From positions 2,647,001-2,711,000 of the forward strand of contig NZ_JAJDFY010000001.1 in assembly GCF_024704365.1 (NCBI RefSeq): DNA of 64,000 bases. Reading direction: 5' to 3'. This document shows positions 41,863-51,250 of the stretch, piece after piece. The first letter of the stretch is position 1; each line of letters begins with the position of its first letter. This DNA is from Thermomonas sp. S9 (GTDB taxonomy: Bacteria; Pseudomonadota; Gammaproteobacteria; Xanthomonadales; Xanthomonadaceae). The position numbers and the translations under genes are program-made. The notes beneath the pieces were generated by a model. It did no database searches. It was not told the origin of the DNA and saw nothing but the letters and a program-made list of their open reading frames with translations.

Positions 41863-42660
41863 TCAGGCGGCGGTTTGGCGGAATTCGGGGGGTGCGGGAC
41901 AGGCGTTCGAGGCTGAACACGCCCCAATCCTGGTCGTTCATGCGGTAGGCGCGCTCGACGAAATGCGCATAGCGCCCGTCCATCAGCGCGCTGGCGTCGA
42001 TCGCCTGCGCCTCGATGAAGCTGCGCTGGCCGTACAGCTCGTCGATGGTGACGGCGACGTCGCCGCCCGGCTGGCGCACCACCAGCACCCGCTGGCGCTC
42101 GTGCAGCACGGTGCGCTCGCCCTCGAGGAACTGCTTGAGGTCCACCACCGGCAGCAGGCTGCCGCGGATGTTGGCGATGCCCAGCAGCCACGGCAGCGCG
42201 CCGGGCACGTGGGTCAGCGCCGGCAGCGGCAGGATCTCGACCACCTCGCCGAAGCCGGAGGCCAGCCGGTGGCGGCCGACGCGATAGGCCACGCCGCGCC
42301 ACAGGCCGGGCGCGTCCAGCTGCTCGGGCAGGCCGGCGACGTGCGCCAGACTGCGCTGCTCGTAGTCGGCCAGCGCCAGGAACGGCGAGCGCAGCAGGCG
42401 CGCGGGGCGCACCGGCACGCGCGCGGGCGCGATCGGCGCGGCGTCGGCCGCCTCCGCGTCCGGCGCGGAGGGGCTGCGGCCGCTGTCATGTGGCCGCCAT
42501 CCAGCGCCTCCGTGCCCGACACCTGCCTGTCGGCCTGCGCGTCGGTCTCCACGCCCGCGTCCACGCCGGCGGCCGCCGGCGAAGCAGGCGCAGCCGCCGC
42601 AGTGGGTGCCGCGGCGAACGGCGGACGCCCCTTGTGCTTGTGCTTGCCTCGCTTGCCCAT
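41863..42660 (-). CDS. pilI: PilI CheW-like adaptor with long N-terminal extension (two frameshifts)
   Basis: CheW-family adaptor between PilJ and ChpA. The core (SPFLALADYEQRSLAH, WLLGIANIRGSLLPVVDLKQF, DWGVFSLERLSRTP) is clear. One indel at the six Gs of 41887-41892 removes the real end; correcting it gives EFRQTAA and a TGA at 41863. Another near 42470 separates the core from an upstream ATG at 42660 that starts MGKRGKHKHKGRPPF and an Ala/Pro-rich stretch of ~80 residues. If both corrections hold, PilI has an unusual basic, low-complexity N-terminal tail. Confidence 0.82.
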
Positions 42661-42671
42661 GACGTTCCTGC

Positions 42672-43035
42672 TCAGTGCCCGATGAGTGCGTTGATCCGCG
42701 CCACCAGATCGCTTTCGCGCGGCGGCTTGGTGATGTAGTCCTTGGCCCCTGGCGCAGGCCCCAGACCCGGTCGGTATCCAGCCCCTTGGTGCTGATGATC
42801 AGGATCGGAATGTGCCCGGTCTCGGCATCGCGGGTCAGGGTGCGGGTGGCCTGAAGCCGTTCATGCCGGGCAGGATCACGTCCATCAGCACCAGGTCGGG
42901 CTTTTCGCGCCGGCACGCGGCGATGCCGTCCTCCGCGCTGGCGGACGCGATCACCTCGTGGCCGTTGCGCTCCAGCAGCTGGGTCATCACCGCGGTTTCG
43001 GTCGGTGAGTCCTCGATCAGCAAAATGCGAGCCAT
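42672..43035 (-). CDS. pilH: PilH response regulator (two frameshifts)
   Basis: Single-domain CheY-like regulator of twitching. It begins MARILLIEDSPTETAVM, with phospho-Asp in LVLMDVILPGMNG. Missing bases at ~42848-42852 (restoring GFQATRTLTRD) and ~42746-42749 (restoring RQGAKDYITKP) reconstruct a 121-residue protein ending at the TGA of 42672, the length of Pseudomonas PilH. Two indels in 364 bp is the densest cluster in the window. Confidence 0.9.
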
Positions 43036-43053
43036 GAAAGCCTTACCCCCCGG

Positions 43054-43455
43054 TCAGGCATTGACGTAAGTGCGGATTGCCCCGAGCAGCTCTTCGCGCG
43101 TGAAGGGCTTGGTCAGATACTGCTCGGAGCCAACGATACGGCCACGCGCCTTGTCAAACAAACCGTCCTTCGACGAAAGCATGATCACCGGCACGGTTTT
43201 GAACGTCTGGTTGTTCTTGATCAGCGCGCAGGTCTGATAGCCGTCCAGGCGCGGCATCATGATGTCCACGAAGATGATCTGCGGGTTGTGGTCGGCGATC
43301 TTGGCCAGCGCCTCGAAGCCGTCGGTGGCGGTGACGACCTCGCAGCCCTCGCGCGCCAGCAGCGTTTCCGCCGTGCGCCGGATCGTCCGCGAATCGTCGA
43401 TGACCATCACCCTCAGCCCCTGTAGGTTGATGCCTGCCCCATCCTGCTGCGCCAT
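43054..43455 (-). CDS. pilG: PilG response regulator
   Basis: CheY-like regulator that promotes pilus extension. The ATG 43453-43455 (MAQQDGAGINLQGL) gives 133 residues, close to Pseudomonas PilG. The receiver motifs VMVIDDSRTIRRT, VDIMMPRLDGYQ, MLSSKDG and YLTKPF are intact. First gene of the cluster, divergent from gshB; longer upstream starts run into unrelated sequence. Confidence 0.95.
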   Translation of the reverse strand: MAQQDGAGINLQGLRVMVIDDSRTIRRTAETLLAREGCEVVTATDGFEALAKIADHNPQIIFVDIMMPRLDGYQTCALIKNNQTFKTVPVIMLSSKDGLFDKARGRIVGSEQYLTKPFTREELLGAIRTYVNA

Positions 43456-43621
43456 GCCTGCCCCTTGCGCGCCTTGCGCGATTGCCAACCGCCGCGTCTG
43501 CGCGCGTTGCGGACTGCCTTTATCCAAGCCTGCGGGCAAGCTGTCAAGCATTCGCGCACGCACGGCGCCGGCCGCGGCGGGGGCTGCTACCATCCTGCGC
43601 TCCCCCGCCCGCGAGGCTGCC

Positions 43622-44587
43622 ATGCCGCATTCCGGCCCGCTCGACGTGGTGGTCGTGATGGACCCGATCGCGGCCATCAAGATCGCCAAGGACTCCACCT
43701 TCGCCATGCTGCTGGAAGCCCAGCGCCGCGGCCACCGCCTGCACTACGTGCGCCCCGGCGGGCTGGCCGTGCGCGACGGCCGCGCCGTCGCCACGGCGGC
43801 GCCGCTGCAGGTGCGCGATGCCGCCGGCGAGCATTTCCGACTGGATGAATGGGCCGAGCTCGACTTCGGCCCCGGCCAGGTGGTGCTGATGCGCAGCGAC
43901 CCGCCGGTGGACGCCGATTACCTGCACGACACCCAGCTGCTCACCCTGGCCCAGCGCCAGGGCGCCTTCGTGGTGAACGACCCGCAGGGCCTGCGCGACT
44001 TCAACGAAAAGCTGGCCGCACTGCTGTTCCCGCAGTGCTGCCCGCCGACCCTGGTCAGCCGCGACGCCGGCGCGCTCAAGGCCTTCGTGGCCGAACACGG
44101 CGAGGCGGTGCTGAAACCACTGGACGGCATGGGCGGGCGCTCGATCTTCCGCGCCCGCGCCTTTGATCCCAACCTCAACGTGATCCTGGAGACGCTGACC
44201 GCCGGCGGCCGCCACCTGGCCATGGCCCAGCGCTACCTGCCGGAGATCGCGCAGGGCGACAAGCGCATCCTGCTGGTGGACGGCGAGCCGGTGGACTACT
44301 GCCTGGCGCGTATCCCGCAGGGCGATGAGTTCCGCGGCAACCTCGCCGCCGGCGGCCGCGGCGAAGGCCGCCCGCTGTCCGAACGCGATCGCTGGATCGC
44401 AGCGCAAGTGGGCCCGGAAATGCAGCGCCGCGGCATGCTGTTCGTGGGGCTGGACGTGATCGGCGACTACCTGACCGAGGTCAACGTCACCAGCCCGACC
44501 TGCATCCGCGAGCTGGACGCCCAGTTCGGCCTGAACATCGCCGGCATGCTGCTTGACCGCATCGAGGCGGTGCTCCGGGCGCAATGA
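43622..44587 (+). CDS. gshB: Glutathione synthetase
   Basis: ATP-grasp enzyme joining gamma-glutamylcysteine and glycine. 321 residues from ATG 43622 (MPHSGPLDVVVVMDPI), with MRSDPPVD, VLKPLDGMGGRSIFR and FVGLDVIGDYLTEVNVTSP, the substrate and ATP-metal motifs. Overlaps the tonB-like gene by ATGA. The pilG/gshB/tonB neighbourhood is common in gammaproteobacteria. Confidence 0.97.
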   Translation: MPHSGPLDVVVVMDPIAAIKIAKDSTFAMLLEAQRRGHRLHYVRPGGLAVRDGRAVATAAPLQVRDAAGEHFRLDEWAELDFGPGQVVLMRSDPPVDADYLHDTQLLTLAQRQGAFVVNDPQGLRDFNEKLAALLFPQCCPPTLVSRDAGALKAFVAEHGEAVLKPLDGMGGRSIFRARAFDPNLNVILETLTAGGRHLAMAQRYLPEIAQGDKRILLVDGEPVDYCLARIPQGDEFRGNLAAGGRGEGRPLSERDRWIAAQVGPEMQRRGMLFVGLDVIGDYLTEVNVTSPTCIRELDAQFGLNIAGMLLDRIEAVLRAQ

Positions 44588-45471
44588 CGACACCGGCCGC
44601 TCCCGCCGTACCGCCGGGCCCGCGCATCGGCGAGACCGAGCGCCTGCGCGCCACCGTGGTGCTCTCCCTGCTGCTGCACGCACTGGTGATCTTCGGCGTG
44701 GGCTTCGCGGTCGAGGACGCCGCCCCGCTGGTGCCGACCCTGGACGTGATCCAGACCCGCACCCAGACCCCGCTGACTCCGGCCCAGGCCGATTTCCTCG
44801 CCCAGGCCAACAACCAGGGCGGTGGCGAACAGGACAAGAGCAGCCGCCCGGGGGCACCCCAGGCCGGCCCGGTGCCGCAGGCGACCGAGGGGCTGGCCCC
44901 GCGCCCGCTGCGCGCGCAGTCGCCCGCGCCCAGCCCGCCGCAGGATGACCGGATCGCCGCCTCCACCCGCGGCCGGCAGGCCCTGCCGCAGCCGCGGGTG
45001 CAGCCGCAATCGCCGCCCGACGAGCGCCCGCCCGGGCGCGAGAAGATCGACCACGACATCGAGATGGCGCGGCTGGCGGCCGAGATCCAGCTGCGCTCGG
45101 CCGAATACGCCAAGCGCCCGAAGCGCAAGTTCGTCTCCGCCAGCACCCGCGAATACGCCTGGGCGCAGTACCTGCGCGCCTGGGTGGACCGGGTGGAGCG
45201 GGTTGGCAACCTCAACTACCCGGACGAAGCGCGCCGCCGCCACATCGGCGGGGTGGTGGTGATCAGCGTGGGCGTGCGCCGCGACGGCCGCGTGGAAAGC
45301 ATCCGGATCGTGCGCTCCAGCCACATCCCGATGCTGGATGCCGCGGCCGAGCGCATCGTCAGGCTGGCCGAGCCGTTCCCGCCGCTGCCGAAAACCGCCG
45401 AGGACCCGGACATCCTGCACGTCACCCGCACCTGGCAGTTCCTGCCCGGCGGCGAGCTGATAGACCGCTGA
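44584..45471 (+). CDS. TonB-like energy transducer
   Basis: 295 residues: a single N-terminal membrane helix (TVVLSLLLHALVIFGVGF), a proline/glutamine-rich periplasmic stretch (~85-160) and a C-terminal TonB domain with VGNLNYPDEARRRHIGG near residue 210. It may energise TonB-dependent receptors, or serve in polar or pilus-related functions suggested for TonB3-type proteins encoded beside pilG; no ExbB/ExbD genes are present here. Confidence 0.9.
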   Translation: MTTPAAPAVPPGPRIGETERLRATVVLSLLLHALVIFGVGFAVEDAAPLVPTLDVIQTRTQTPLTPAQADFLAQANNQGGGEQDKSSRPGAPQAGPVPQATEGLAPRPLRAQSPAPSPPQDDRIAASTRGRQALPQPRVQPQSPPDERPPGREKIDHDIEMARLAAEIQLRSAEYAKRPKRKFVSASTREYAWAQYLRAWVDRVERVGNLNYPDEARRRHIGGVVVISVGVRRDGRVESIRIVRSSHIPMLDAAAERIVRLAEPFPPLPKTAEDPDILHVTRTWQFLPGGELIDR

Positions 45472-45494
45472 ACACCTCCCGCGACGCAGCCGCT

Positions 45495-45977
45495 TCAGCG
45501 GTACATGCAGTCGATCAGCGCATCCTCGTGCTTGACCAGCGCATCAAGCGCCTTCTCCCACGGCCCGCTGGACTGCCCCAACGGCACGAAGCCGCTGCCG
45601 TCGGTCTGCGCCAGTTCCGGTGCGGACTGGGTGATGTGGAAATAGCCATCGCCCACCTCCATCGCCAGCTGCGTGCGCAGGGTCTGGGTGGCGAAGCTGG
45701 CGCGGAAACCGGTCAGCATGGTGGCCGCAAGCTGCCCCTGCTCGGCATCCACCGCCCCCACGCTCACGCCCTCCTGCGCGGCGAGACAGGCGCGCGCCTT
45801 GGCCACCAGCTGTTCGCGGCTGCCCGGCACCACATAGCGCGACCCGTCCACCTTCAGGATCGGCCTGGCCTCCTGGCCAGTGTCGACCTCCAGTGTCCTG
45901 CCCTTGAATGGCATCTCCTCGGCGGACACCGACACCGCGACCAGCGCCGCGGCCAGCATCAGGATCCGAACCTTCAC
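45495..45977 (-). CDS. Hypothetical exported protein
   Basis: 160 residues beginning with a clear signal peptide (MKVRILMLAAALVAVSVSA, cleavage probably near residue 19-20). The mature part has two cysteines, one in RACLAAQE and one near the end in IDCMYR, which could form a disulfide in the periplasm. I do not recognise the family. It lies between convergent tonB and co-directional tsaB. Confidence 0.75.
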   Translation of the reverse strand: MKVRILMLAAALVAVSVSAEEMPFKGRTLEVDTGQEARPILKVDGSRYVVPGSREQLVAKARACLAAQEGVSVGAVDAEQGQLAATMLTGFRASFATQTLRTQLAMEVGDGYFHITQSAPELAQTDGSGFVPLGQSSGPWEKALDALVKHEDALIDCMYR

Positions 45978-46043
45978 TCTTCCCCCCTTGCACGTGGAAC
46001 CTACCGGGGAGAATAGCCAAAAGTCACGGCGCGGGAAGTGAAG

Positions 46044-46730
46044 TCACCCGCGCCTTGCCTGCTGCTGGGCCAGGGTGAGGGCGACATCGTTGCGCAGGTA
46101 GGCCGGCTCCACCCGCTCCGGCGGCAGGCCTTCGCCGCGGGCGAAAGCGGCGGCGGCCAGGCGCGCCACGTCGGCCGCGTGCGGCAGGGCGGCGGCATCG
46201 GCGGTGTGCAGGCGCGCCCCCATCCGCGCGCCGAGCGCGCCGCCGGCGACCGCGAAGCCGGTGCCGGCGCCGTACCAGCCCGCGCCCTCGGGCAGGGCGA
46301 TCGCCTCCGGCGTGCCCACCGCCTCGGGGGCCAGCGCCTGCAGCGCATCGCCGTCTCCGGCGAACGCGCCCAGGTAGACCTCGCCCATGCGCGCATCGAT
46401 CGCGGCCAGCCGGCGCGGGCCTTCGGCCTGCAGCGCCAGCGCGGCGAGGGTGGACACCGGCAGCAGCGGGCGGTCGAGGCCGAGCGCGATGCCCTGCGCG
46501 ATCGCCACCGCCAGGCGCACCCCGGTGAACGCGCCCGGGCCACGGCCGAGCGCGATCGCATCCAGCTGGCGGCGTGTCAGCCCGGCCTCGGCCAGCAGCG
46601 CCCCGGCCCAGGGCAGCGCCAGCTCGGCGTGCCGGCGCGGGGCGATGGCGAAGCGCTCGCGCACCTCGCCGCCGATGTAAAGCGCCACCGAACAGGCTTC
46701 GGTGGCGGTTTCGAAGGCCAGTAATTTCAT
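46044..46730 (-). CDS. tsaB: tRNA threonylcarbamoyladenosine biosynthesis protein TsaB
   Basis: Scaffold partner of TsaD in making t6A37 of ANN-reading tRNAs. The 228-residue product has LAFETATEACSVALY, LGRGPGAFTGVRLA and a DARMGEVYLGAF segment typical of the ASKHA fold. Its ATG overlaps the stop of the helicase gene upstream (ATGA). Confidence 0.96.
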   Translation of the reverse strand: MKLLAFETATEACSVALYIGGEVRERFAIAPRRHAELALPWAGALLAEAGLTRRQLDAIALGRGPGAFTGVRLAVAIAQGIALGLDRPLLPVSTLAALALQAEGPRRLAAIDARMGEVYLGAFAGDGDALQALAPEAVGTPEAIALPEGAGWYGAGTGFAVAGGALGARMGARLHTADAAALPHAADVARLAAAAFARGEGLPPERVEPAYLRNDVALTLAQQQARRG

Positions 46731-48687
46731 GGCGCGGAATTATCCGCGAAGAACGCCTGCACGTCGGCCAGCGCGCGCGTGCGCGGCAGCGGCGGCAGCG
46801 AGTCGAGGAAGATCCGGCCATAGGATTTGCCCAGCAGGCGCGGGTCGCACAGCACCAGCACGCCGCGGTCGCTCTCGCTGCGGATCAGGCGGCCGGCGCC
46901 CTGCTTGAGCGCGATCACCGCCTGCGGCACCTGCTCGTCGTGGAACGGGCGCCCGCCGGCACGGCGGATCGCCTCCAGCCGCGCCTCGAACACCGGGTCG
47001 TCCGGCGCGGCGAACGGCAGCTTGTCGATCACCACCACGCTCAGCGCCTCGCCGGCCACGTCCACGCCCTCGCGGAAGCTCGCGGTGCCCAGCAGCACGC
47101 CGTTGCCAGACTCGCGGAACTGCTGCAGCAGGACGTGGCGCGGCGCGCTGCCCTGCACGAACAGCGGCCACGGGCCGTCGGCCAGCGCCGCCGCCGCCTC
47201 GCGCAGGGCGCGGTGCGAGGCGAACAGCAAAACGCGCGCCCGCCCGAGGCCTCCAGCACCGGCCGCACCGCCGCCAGCACGGCCTGGCCATACCCGCGCG
47301 CGGCCGGCTCCGGCAGCCCCGGCGGCAGGTAGCACAGCGCCTGCCGCGGCCAGTCGAACGGGCTGGGCACGATCAGCGTGCGCGGCGCCTCGATCCCCAG
47401 TTTCTGCGCCAGATGATCGAAGCGGCCATCGACCGCCAGCGTCGCCGAGGTGAACACCCAGGCCGCCTGCGACTGCTCGCGGTGCGCGCGCAGCGGGGCG
47501 GAGACATCCAGCGGCGTGCGCTGCAGGCGGAACCCGCGCGGCGAAAGTTCATACCAGCGCACTGCCGGCGAAGCACCGTGCGCCTCTTCCGATGCCGATG
47601 CTTCCAGCCAGCGCTGCAGGCGCCCCAGCTGCTCCTGCGCGCGCGCATGGCAGGCCTCCAGCCCGGGCGCGCCCTCGCGCAGCGGCGCCAGTGCCGCCTG
47701 CAGCCCCTCCAGCGCGGCCTGCAGCGCCTCCAGCGCCGGTTCCACATCCACCGCATCGCGCGCGCGCCCGGCGGCGCCACGCTGCGGCAGGCTGTCCATC
47801 GCCGCCCGCAGTGCGCGGGTGGCCTGCTCCAGCGCCTGCGCCGGGGCCTGCAGCGCGGCCAGCGCGCCGGGCACGGCCCTGGCCTCGGCGAGCGCATCGC
47901 GCGCCAGCTCCACCAGCGGCCGCGCGCCCAGCCCTTCGCCGAAGAACTGCGCCGCCAGTTCGGGCAGCTGATGCGCCTCGTCCACCACGAACGCCTGCGC
48001 GCCGGGCAGGATTTCGCCGAAGCCTTCCTGCTTCAGCGCCAGATCGGCCAGCAGCAGATGGTGGTTGACCACCACCAGGTCCGCCGCCTGCGCGCGCTGG
48101 CGCGCCTGCACCACGAAGCATTCGCTCCAGAACGGGCATTCGGTGCCCAGGCAGTTGTCGGCGGTGGAGGTCACCAGCGGCAGCAGCGGCGAATCCTCGG
48201 GCAGTGATTCCAGCTCGGCCATGTCGCCGCTGCGGGTGCGCCCGCTCCAGGCCACGATGCGCTGGAACTGGCCGACCTGCTCGCGCGCTGTGAGCCGCGG
48301 CTCGCCCTTGGCCTGCTCCAGCCGGTAGCGGCACAGGTAGTTGGCGCGGCCTTTCAGCAGCGCGGTCTTCAGCCCCACGCCCAGGGCCTGGCGCACGCGC
48401 GGTAGGTCGCGCTGGTAGAGCTGGTCCTGCAGCGCGCGGGTACCGGTGGAGACGATGGTCTTCAGCCCCGACAGCAGCGCCGGCACCAGATAGGCGAAGG
48501 TCTTGCCGGTGCCGGTGCCGGCCTCGGCCAGCAGCACCGCGCGCTGTTCGAACGCCTCCGCCACCGCCGCCGCCAGCCGCTGCTGCGCCGGACGCGGGCG
48601 GAAGCCAGGCAGCGCCGCGGCCAGCGCGGCCTGCGCACCGAGCGCCTCGAAGGCGGCGCGGGCCAGCCGCGAATCCGTTCCGGTCAC
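46727..48687 (-). CDS. yoaA: YoaA/DinG-family ATP-dependent DNA helicase (single-base frameshift)
   Basis: XPD-like superfamily 2 helicase. Start GTG 48685-48687 (VTGTDSRLARAA) sits 8 nt after mrcB. Walker A AGTGTGKTFAYL, four Fe-S cysteines (ANYLCRYRL, DNCLGTECPFWSEC), DEAH-like VVDEAHQLPE and SATLA are present. The frame breaks at the AAAA of 47229-47232; adding one base gives RAxLLFASHRALR and continues through GASFREGVDVAGE-type and QGAGRLIRSESDRG motifs to 46727, ~653 residues. YoaA works with DNA polymerase III chi in E. coli. Confidence 0.93.
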
Positions 48688-48694
48688 GGCCCGG

Positions 48695-51163
48695 TCACGG
48701 CGTGGGCTGCGCCGGGCTCGGCGCAGCGGGCGCGGGCGGCGGGGTCTTGGCCGGATCACCGCCGCCGAAGAAATGCCGGAGGGCCTCGCCGGCACGCTGC
48801 AGCAGATTGCCGCCAGGGTCCTCCGCGGGCGGGGCGATCGGGTTGCCGAACTCGTCCAGCTCCACCGGCGGCGCGTACTGGCAGGGCTGGTAGGCCGGCG
48901 CGTAGCCGGCCACGAACGGGAAGCGGCGCGCGCCCGGGCAGTCCTCGTCGGTGCTCTGCCCGTCCAGCACCCAGCGCCATTCGATGCCCTCGGAGGACAG
49001 CCGCAGCGGGGCGCTGGGCAGGCGCCGGAACACTTCCGACCATACCCGCATGCCGCCGGTCGCACCGTACAGCCCGGTGGGCTGGTTCTGGTCGTTGCCC
49101 ACCCATACCACCAGCAGGTGGTCGCCGGTGTAGCCGGCGAACCAGCTGTCGCGGCTGTCGTTGCTGGTGCCGGTCTTGCCCGCCGGCGCCAGGTGGCCCA
49201 GCCCCTGCGCGAGCAGGGCGCGCGCGGTGCCCGCGGTCACCACGTACTGCAGGGCATTGCCGACCAGGCGCGCGGCCACTGCATCGCCCTTCTGCGCCGG
49301 CGGGGCGTCCTTGTCGTAGCGCCTGAGCGCGCGCCCCTGCGCATCCAGCACGCCGCGCACCGCGTGCAGCGGCTGGATCTCGCCGCCGGACGCCAGGAAC
49401 TGGTAGAGCTGCGCCATCGCATACGGGCTCTGGTCCAGCGCGCCCAGGATCAGCGAGGGCTGCGGCTCGGCCTCGATCCCCGCCAGCGTGCGCAGCAGGG
49501 CGGCCAGCCGCGGCAGGCCCACCGCCATCCCCAGCCGCACCGTGGCCTGGTTGTAGCTTTGCGCCAGCGCGTCCATCAAGGTGACGTCGCCGTGGCTGCG
49601 GCCATCGGAATTGCCGGGCGTCCAGCGCCGGCCGCCGCCGAGGCCCACCGTCACCGGCGCATCGCTGACGGTGCTGGCCAGCGACCACTGCGCCGGCTGC
49701 GCCAGCGCCAGCAGGTACACGAACGGCTTGAGCAGCGAGCCCACCGGCCGCCGCGCATCCACCGCGCGGTTGAAGCCGGGCTCGGTGTACTGCCGGCTGC
49801 CCACCACCGCCAGCACGTCGCCGTCGTGCACGTCGGTCATCACCAGCCCGGCCTGCAGCGGCGGGCGGCCGCGCGTCTGCAGCGCGTCCAGGGTGCCGGC
49901 CACTGCCTGCTCCGCGGCCCGCTGTGCGGACGGCGCCATCCCGGTCATCACGCTCAGCCCGGCGCCGGAGATGGAGTCGGCCGGGTAGTCGCGCGCCAGC
50001 TGCTTGCGCACCAGATCGACATAGGCCGGGTAGCGGTTGGCGGCGAGGTTGCCGGCGTCGCGGGTGACCCCCAGCGGGGCCTGCAGCGCGCGCCGGTATT
50101 CGGCCTCGCTGATCAGGCCGGTCTCGCGCATCTGCGCGAGGACGACGTTGCGGCGCTCCAGCGCGCGCTCCGGGTTGCGCCGCGGGTTGTACCAGGACGG
50201 CCCTTTGACCATGCCGATCAGCAGCGCGATCTGCTCGGTGGAGAGGTCTTTCAGGTCGCGGCCGAACCAGAACTCGGAAGCCGCCGCCACCCCGCGGATC
50301 GACTGCGCCCCGCGCTGGCCCAGGTCCACCTGGTTCAGGTAGGTCTCCAGGATGGTGCGCTTGTCGTAATGCGCCTCCAGCAGCAGTGCGAACAGGATTT
50401 CCTTGAACTTGCGGGTGAAGGTCTGCTCGCGGCCGATGCCCAGCAACCCGCTGCGCGCCAGCTGCTGGGTCAGGGTGCTGCCGCCCTGGCGGGTGTCGCC
50501 GCCGGAGGTCAGGTTGACGAGGGCGGCGCGCAGCATGCCGCTGAAATCGATGCCGATATGGTGGTTGAAATCGCGGTCCTCGACCGCCTGCAGCCCGGTG
50601 ACGAGCAGCTCCGGCACTTCCTCCAGCCGCACCAGTCGGCGCTCTTCCTGGTTCTGGCCGTACAGGGTGGCGATCCGCGCCGGATCCAGACGCGCGCTGC
50701 GCAGGGCCTGGCGGCGGCGCAGGTCGCGGATCGCCACCACCCGGTCGCCGGACAGCGCCACGTCCAGCACCGCGGGCGCCACCCGTCCGTCCACGTCGGC
50801 GTAGCCGCGGCTGGAGATCCGCCAGCGCCCGCCGTCGCGCGCATAGGTGCCCGGGCGCAGGCCATCGCCCGGGTGATAGGCCGCCGCCTCCAGCTCGTAC
50901 TGCAGGGTGGGCGCATCCAGCGCCAGCCCCTGGCGCAGCACCAGCGGGCGCGCGTACACCCGGGTCGGCAGCTGCCAGCGCAGCTGGCCGAAGCGCTCGA
51001 CCACCTGCTGGTTGAGGTACAGCAGATACGGGATCAGGAAGCCGAGCAGCAGCGCCAGCGCAGCCAGCGCGGCGCGCAGCAGCCAGTCGCGCCAGTGCGG
51101 GCGAGCGGGCGCCGATCCGGGTGCGGGCAGGTCGTCGGCGTCTTCGTCCGGGATTCGGGGCAT
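48695..51163 (-). CDS. mrcB: Bifunctional penicillin-binding protein 1B
   Basis: Class A peptidoglycan synthase in the inner membrane. 822 residues: transmembrane helix ~28-50, UB2H-like region, glycosyltransferase motifs EDRDFNHHIGID and GGSTLTQQLARS, and transpeptidase motifs RPVGSLLKPF (SxxK serine), SYN and GKTGTSND. The proline-rich C-terminal tail (last ~30 residues) is low complexity. Divergent from the glycosyltransferase at 51251. Confidence 0.97.
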   Translation of the reverse strand: MPRIPDEDADDLPAPGSAPARPHWRDWLLRAALAALALLLGFLIPYLLYLNQQVVERFGQLRWQLPTRVYARPLVLRQGLALDAPTLQYELEAAAYHPGDGLRPGTYARDGGRWRISSRGYADVDGRVAPAVLDVALSGDRVVAIRDLRRRQALRSARLDPARIATLYGQNQEERRLVRLEEVPELLVTGLQAVEDRDFNHHIGIDFSGMLRAALVNLTSGGDTRQGGSTLTQQLARSGLLGIGREQTFTRKFKEILFALLLEAHYDKRTILETYLNQVDLGQRGAQSIRGVAAASEFWFGRDLKDLSTEQIALLIGMVKGPSWYNPRRNPERALERRNVVLAQMRETGLISEAEYRRALQAPLGVTRDAGNLAANRYPAYVDLVRKQLARDYPADSISGAGLSVMTGMAPSAQRAAEQAVAGTLDALQTRGRPPLQAGLVMTDVHDGDVLAVVGSRQYTEPGFNRAVDARRPVGSLLKPFVYLLALAQPAQWSLASTVSDAPVTVGLGGGRRWTPGNSDGRSHGDVTLMDALAQSYNQATVRLGMAVGLPRLAALLRTLAGIEAEPQPSLILGALDQSPYAMAQLYQFLASGGEIQPLHAVRGVLDAQGRALRRYDKDAPPAQKGDAVAARLVGNALQYVVTAGTARALLAQGLGHLAPAGKTGTSNDSRDSWFAGYTGDHLLVVWVGNDQNQPTGLYGATGGMRVWSEVFRRLPSAPLRLSSEGIEWRWVLDGQSTDEDCPGARRFPFVAGYAPAYQPCQYAPPVELDEFGNPIAPPAEDPGGNLLQRAGEALRHFFGGGDPAKTPPPAPAAPSPAQPTP

Positions 51164-51250
51164 GGGGCGGGCGCGGGTCGATGCGACAATCGGAGTCTGT
51201 CGAGTCTACCCCAGCCCTACCCGCCGGACGCCGCCGGCGGCGTCCGCGTG

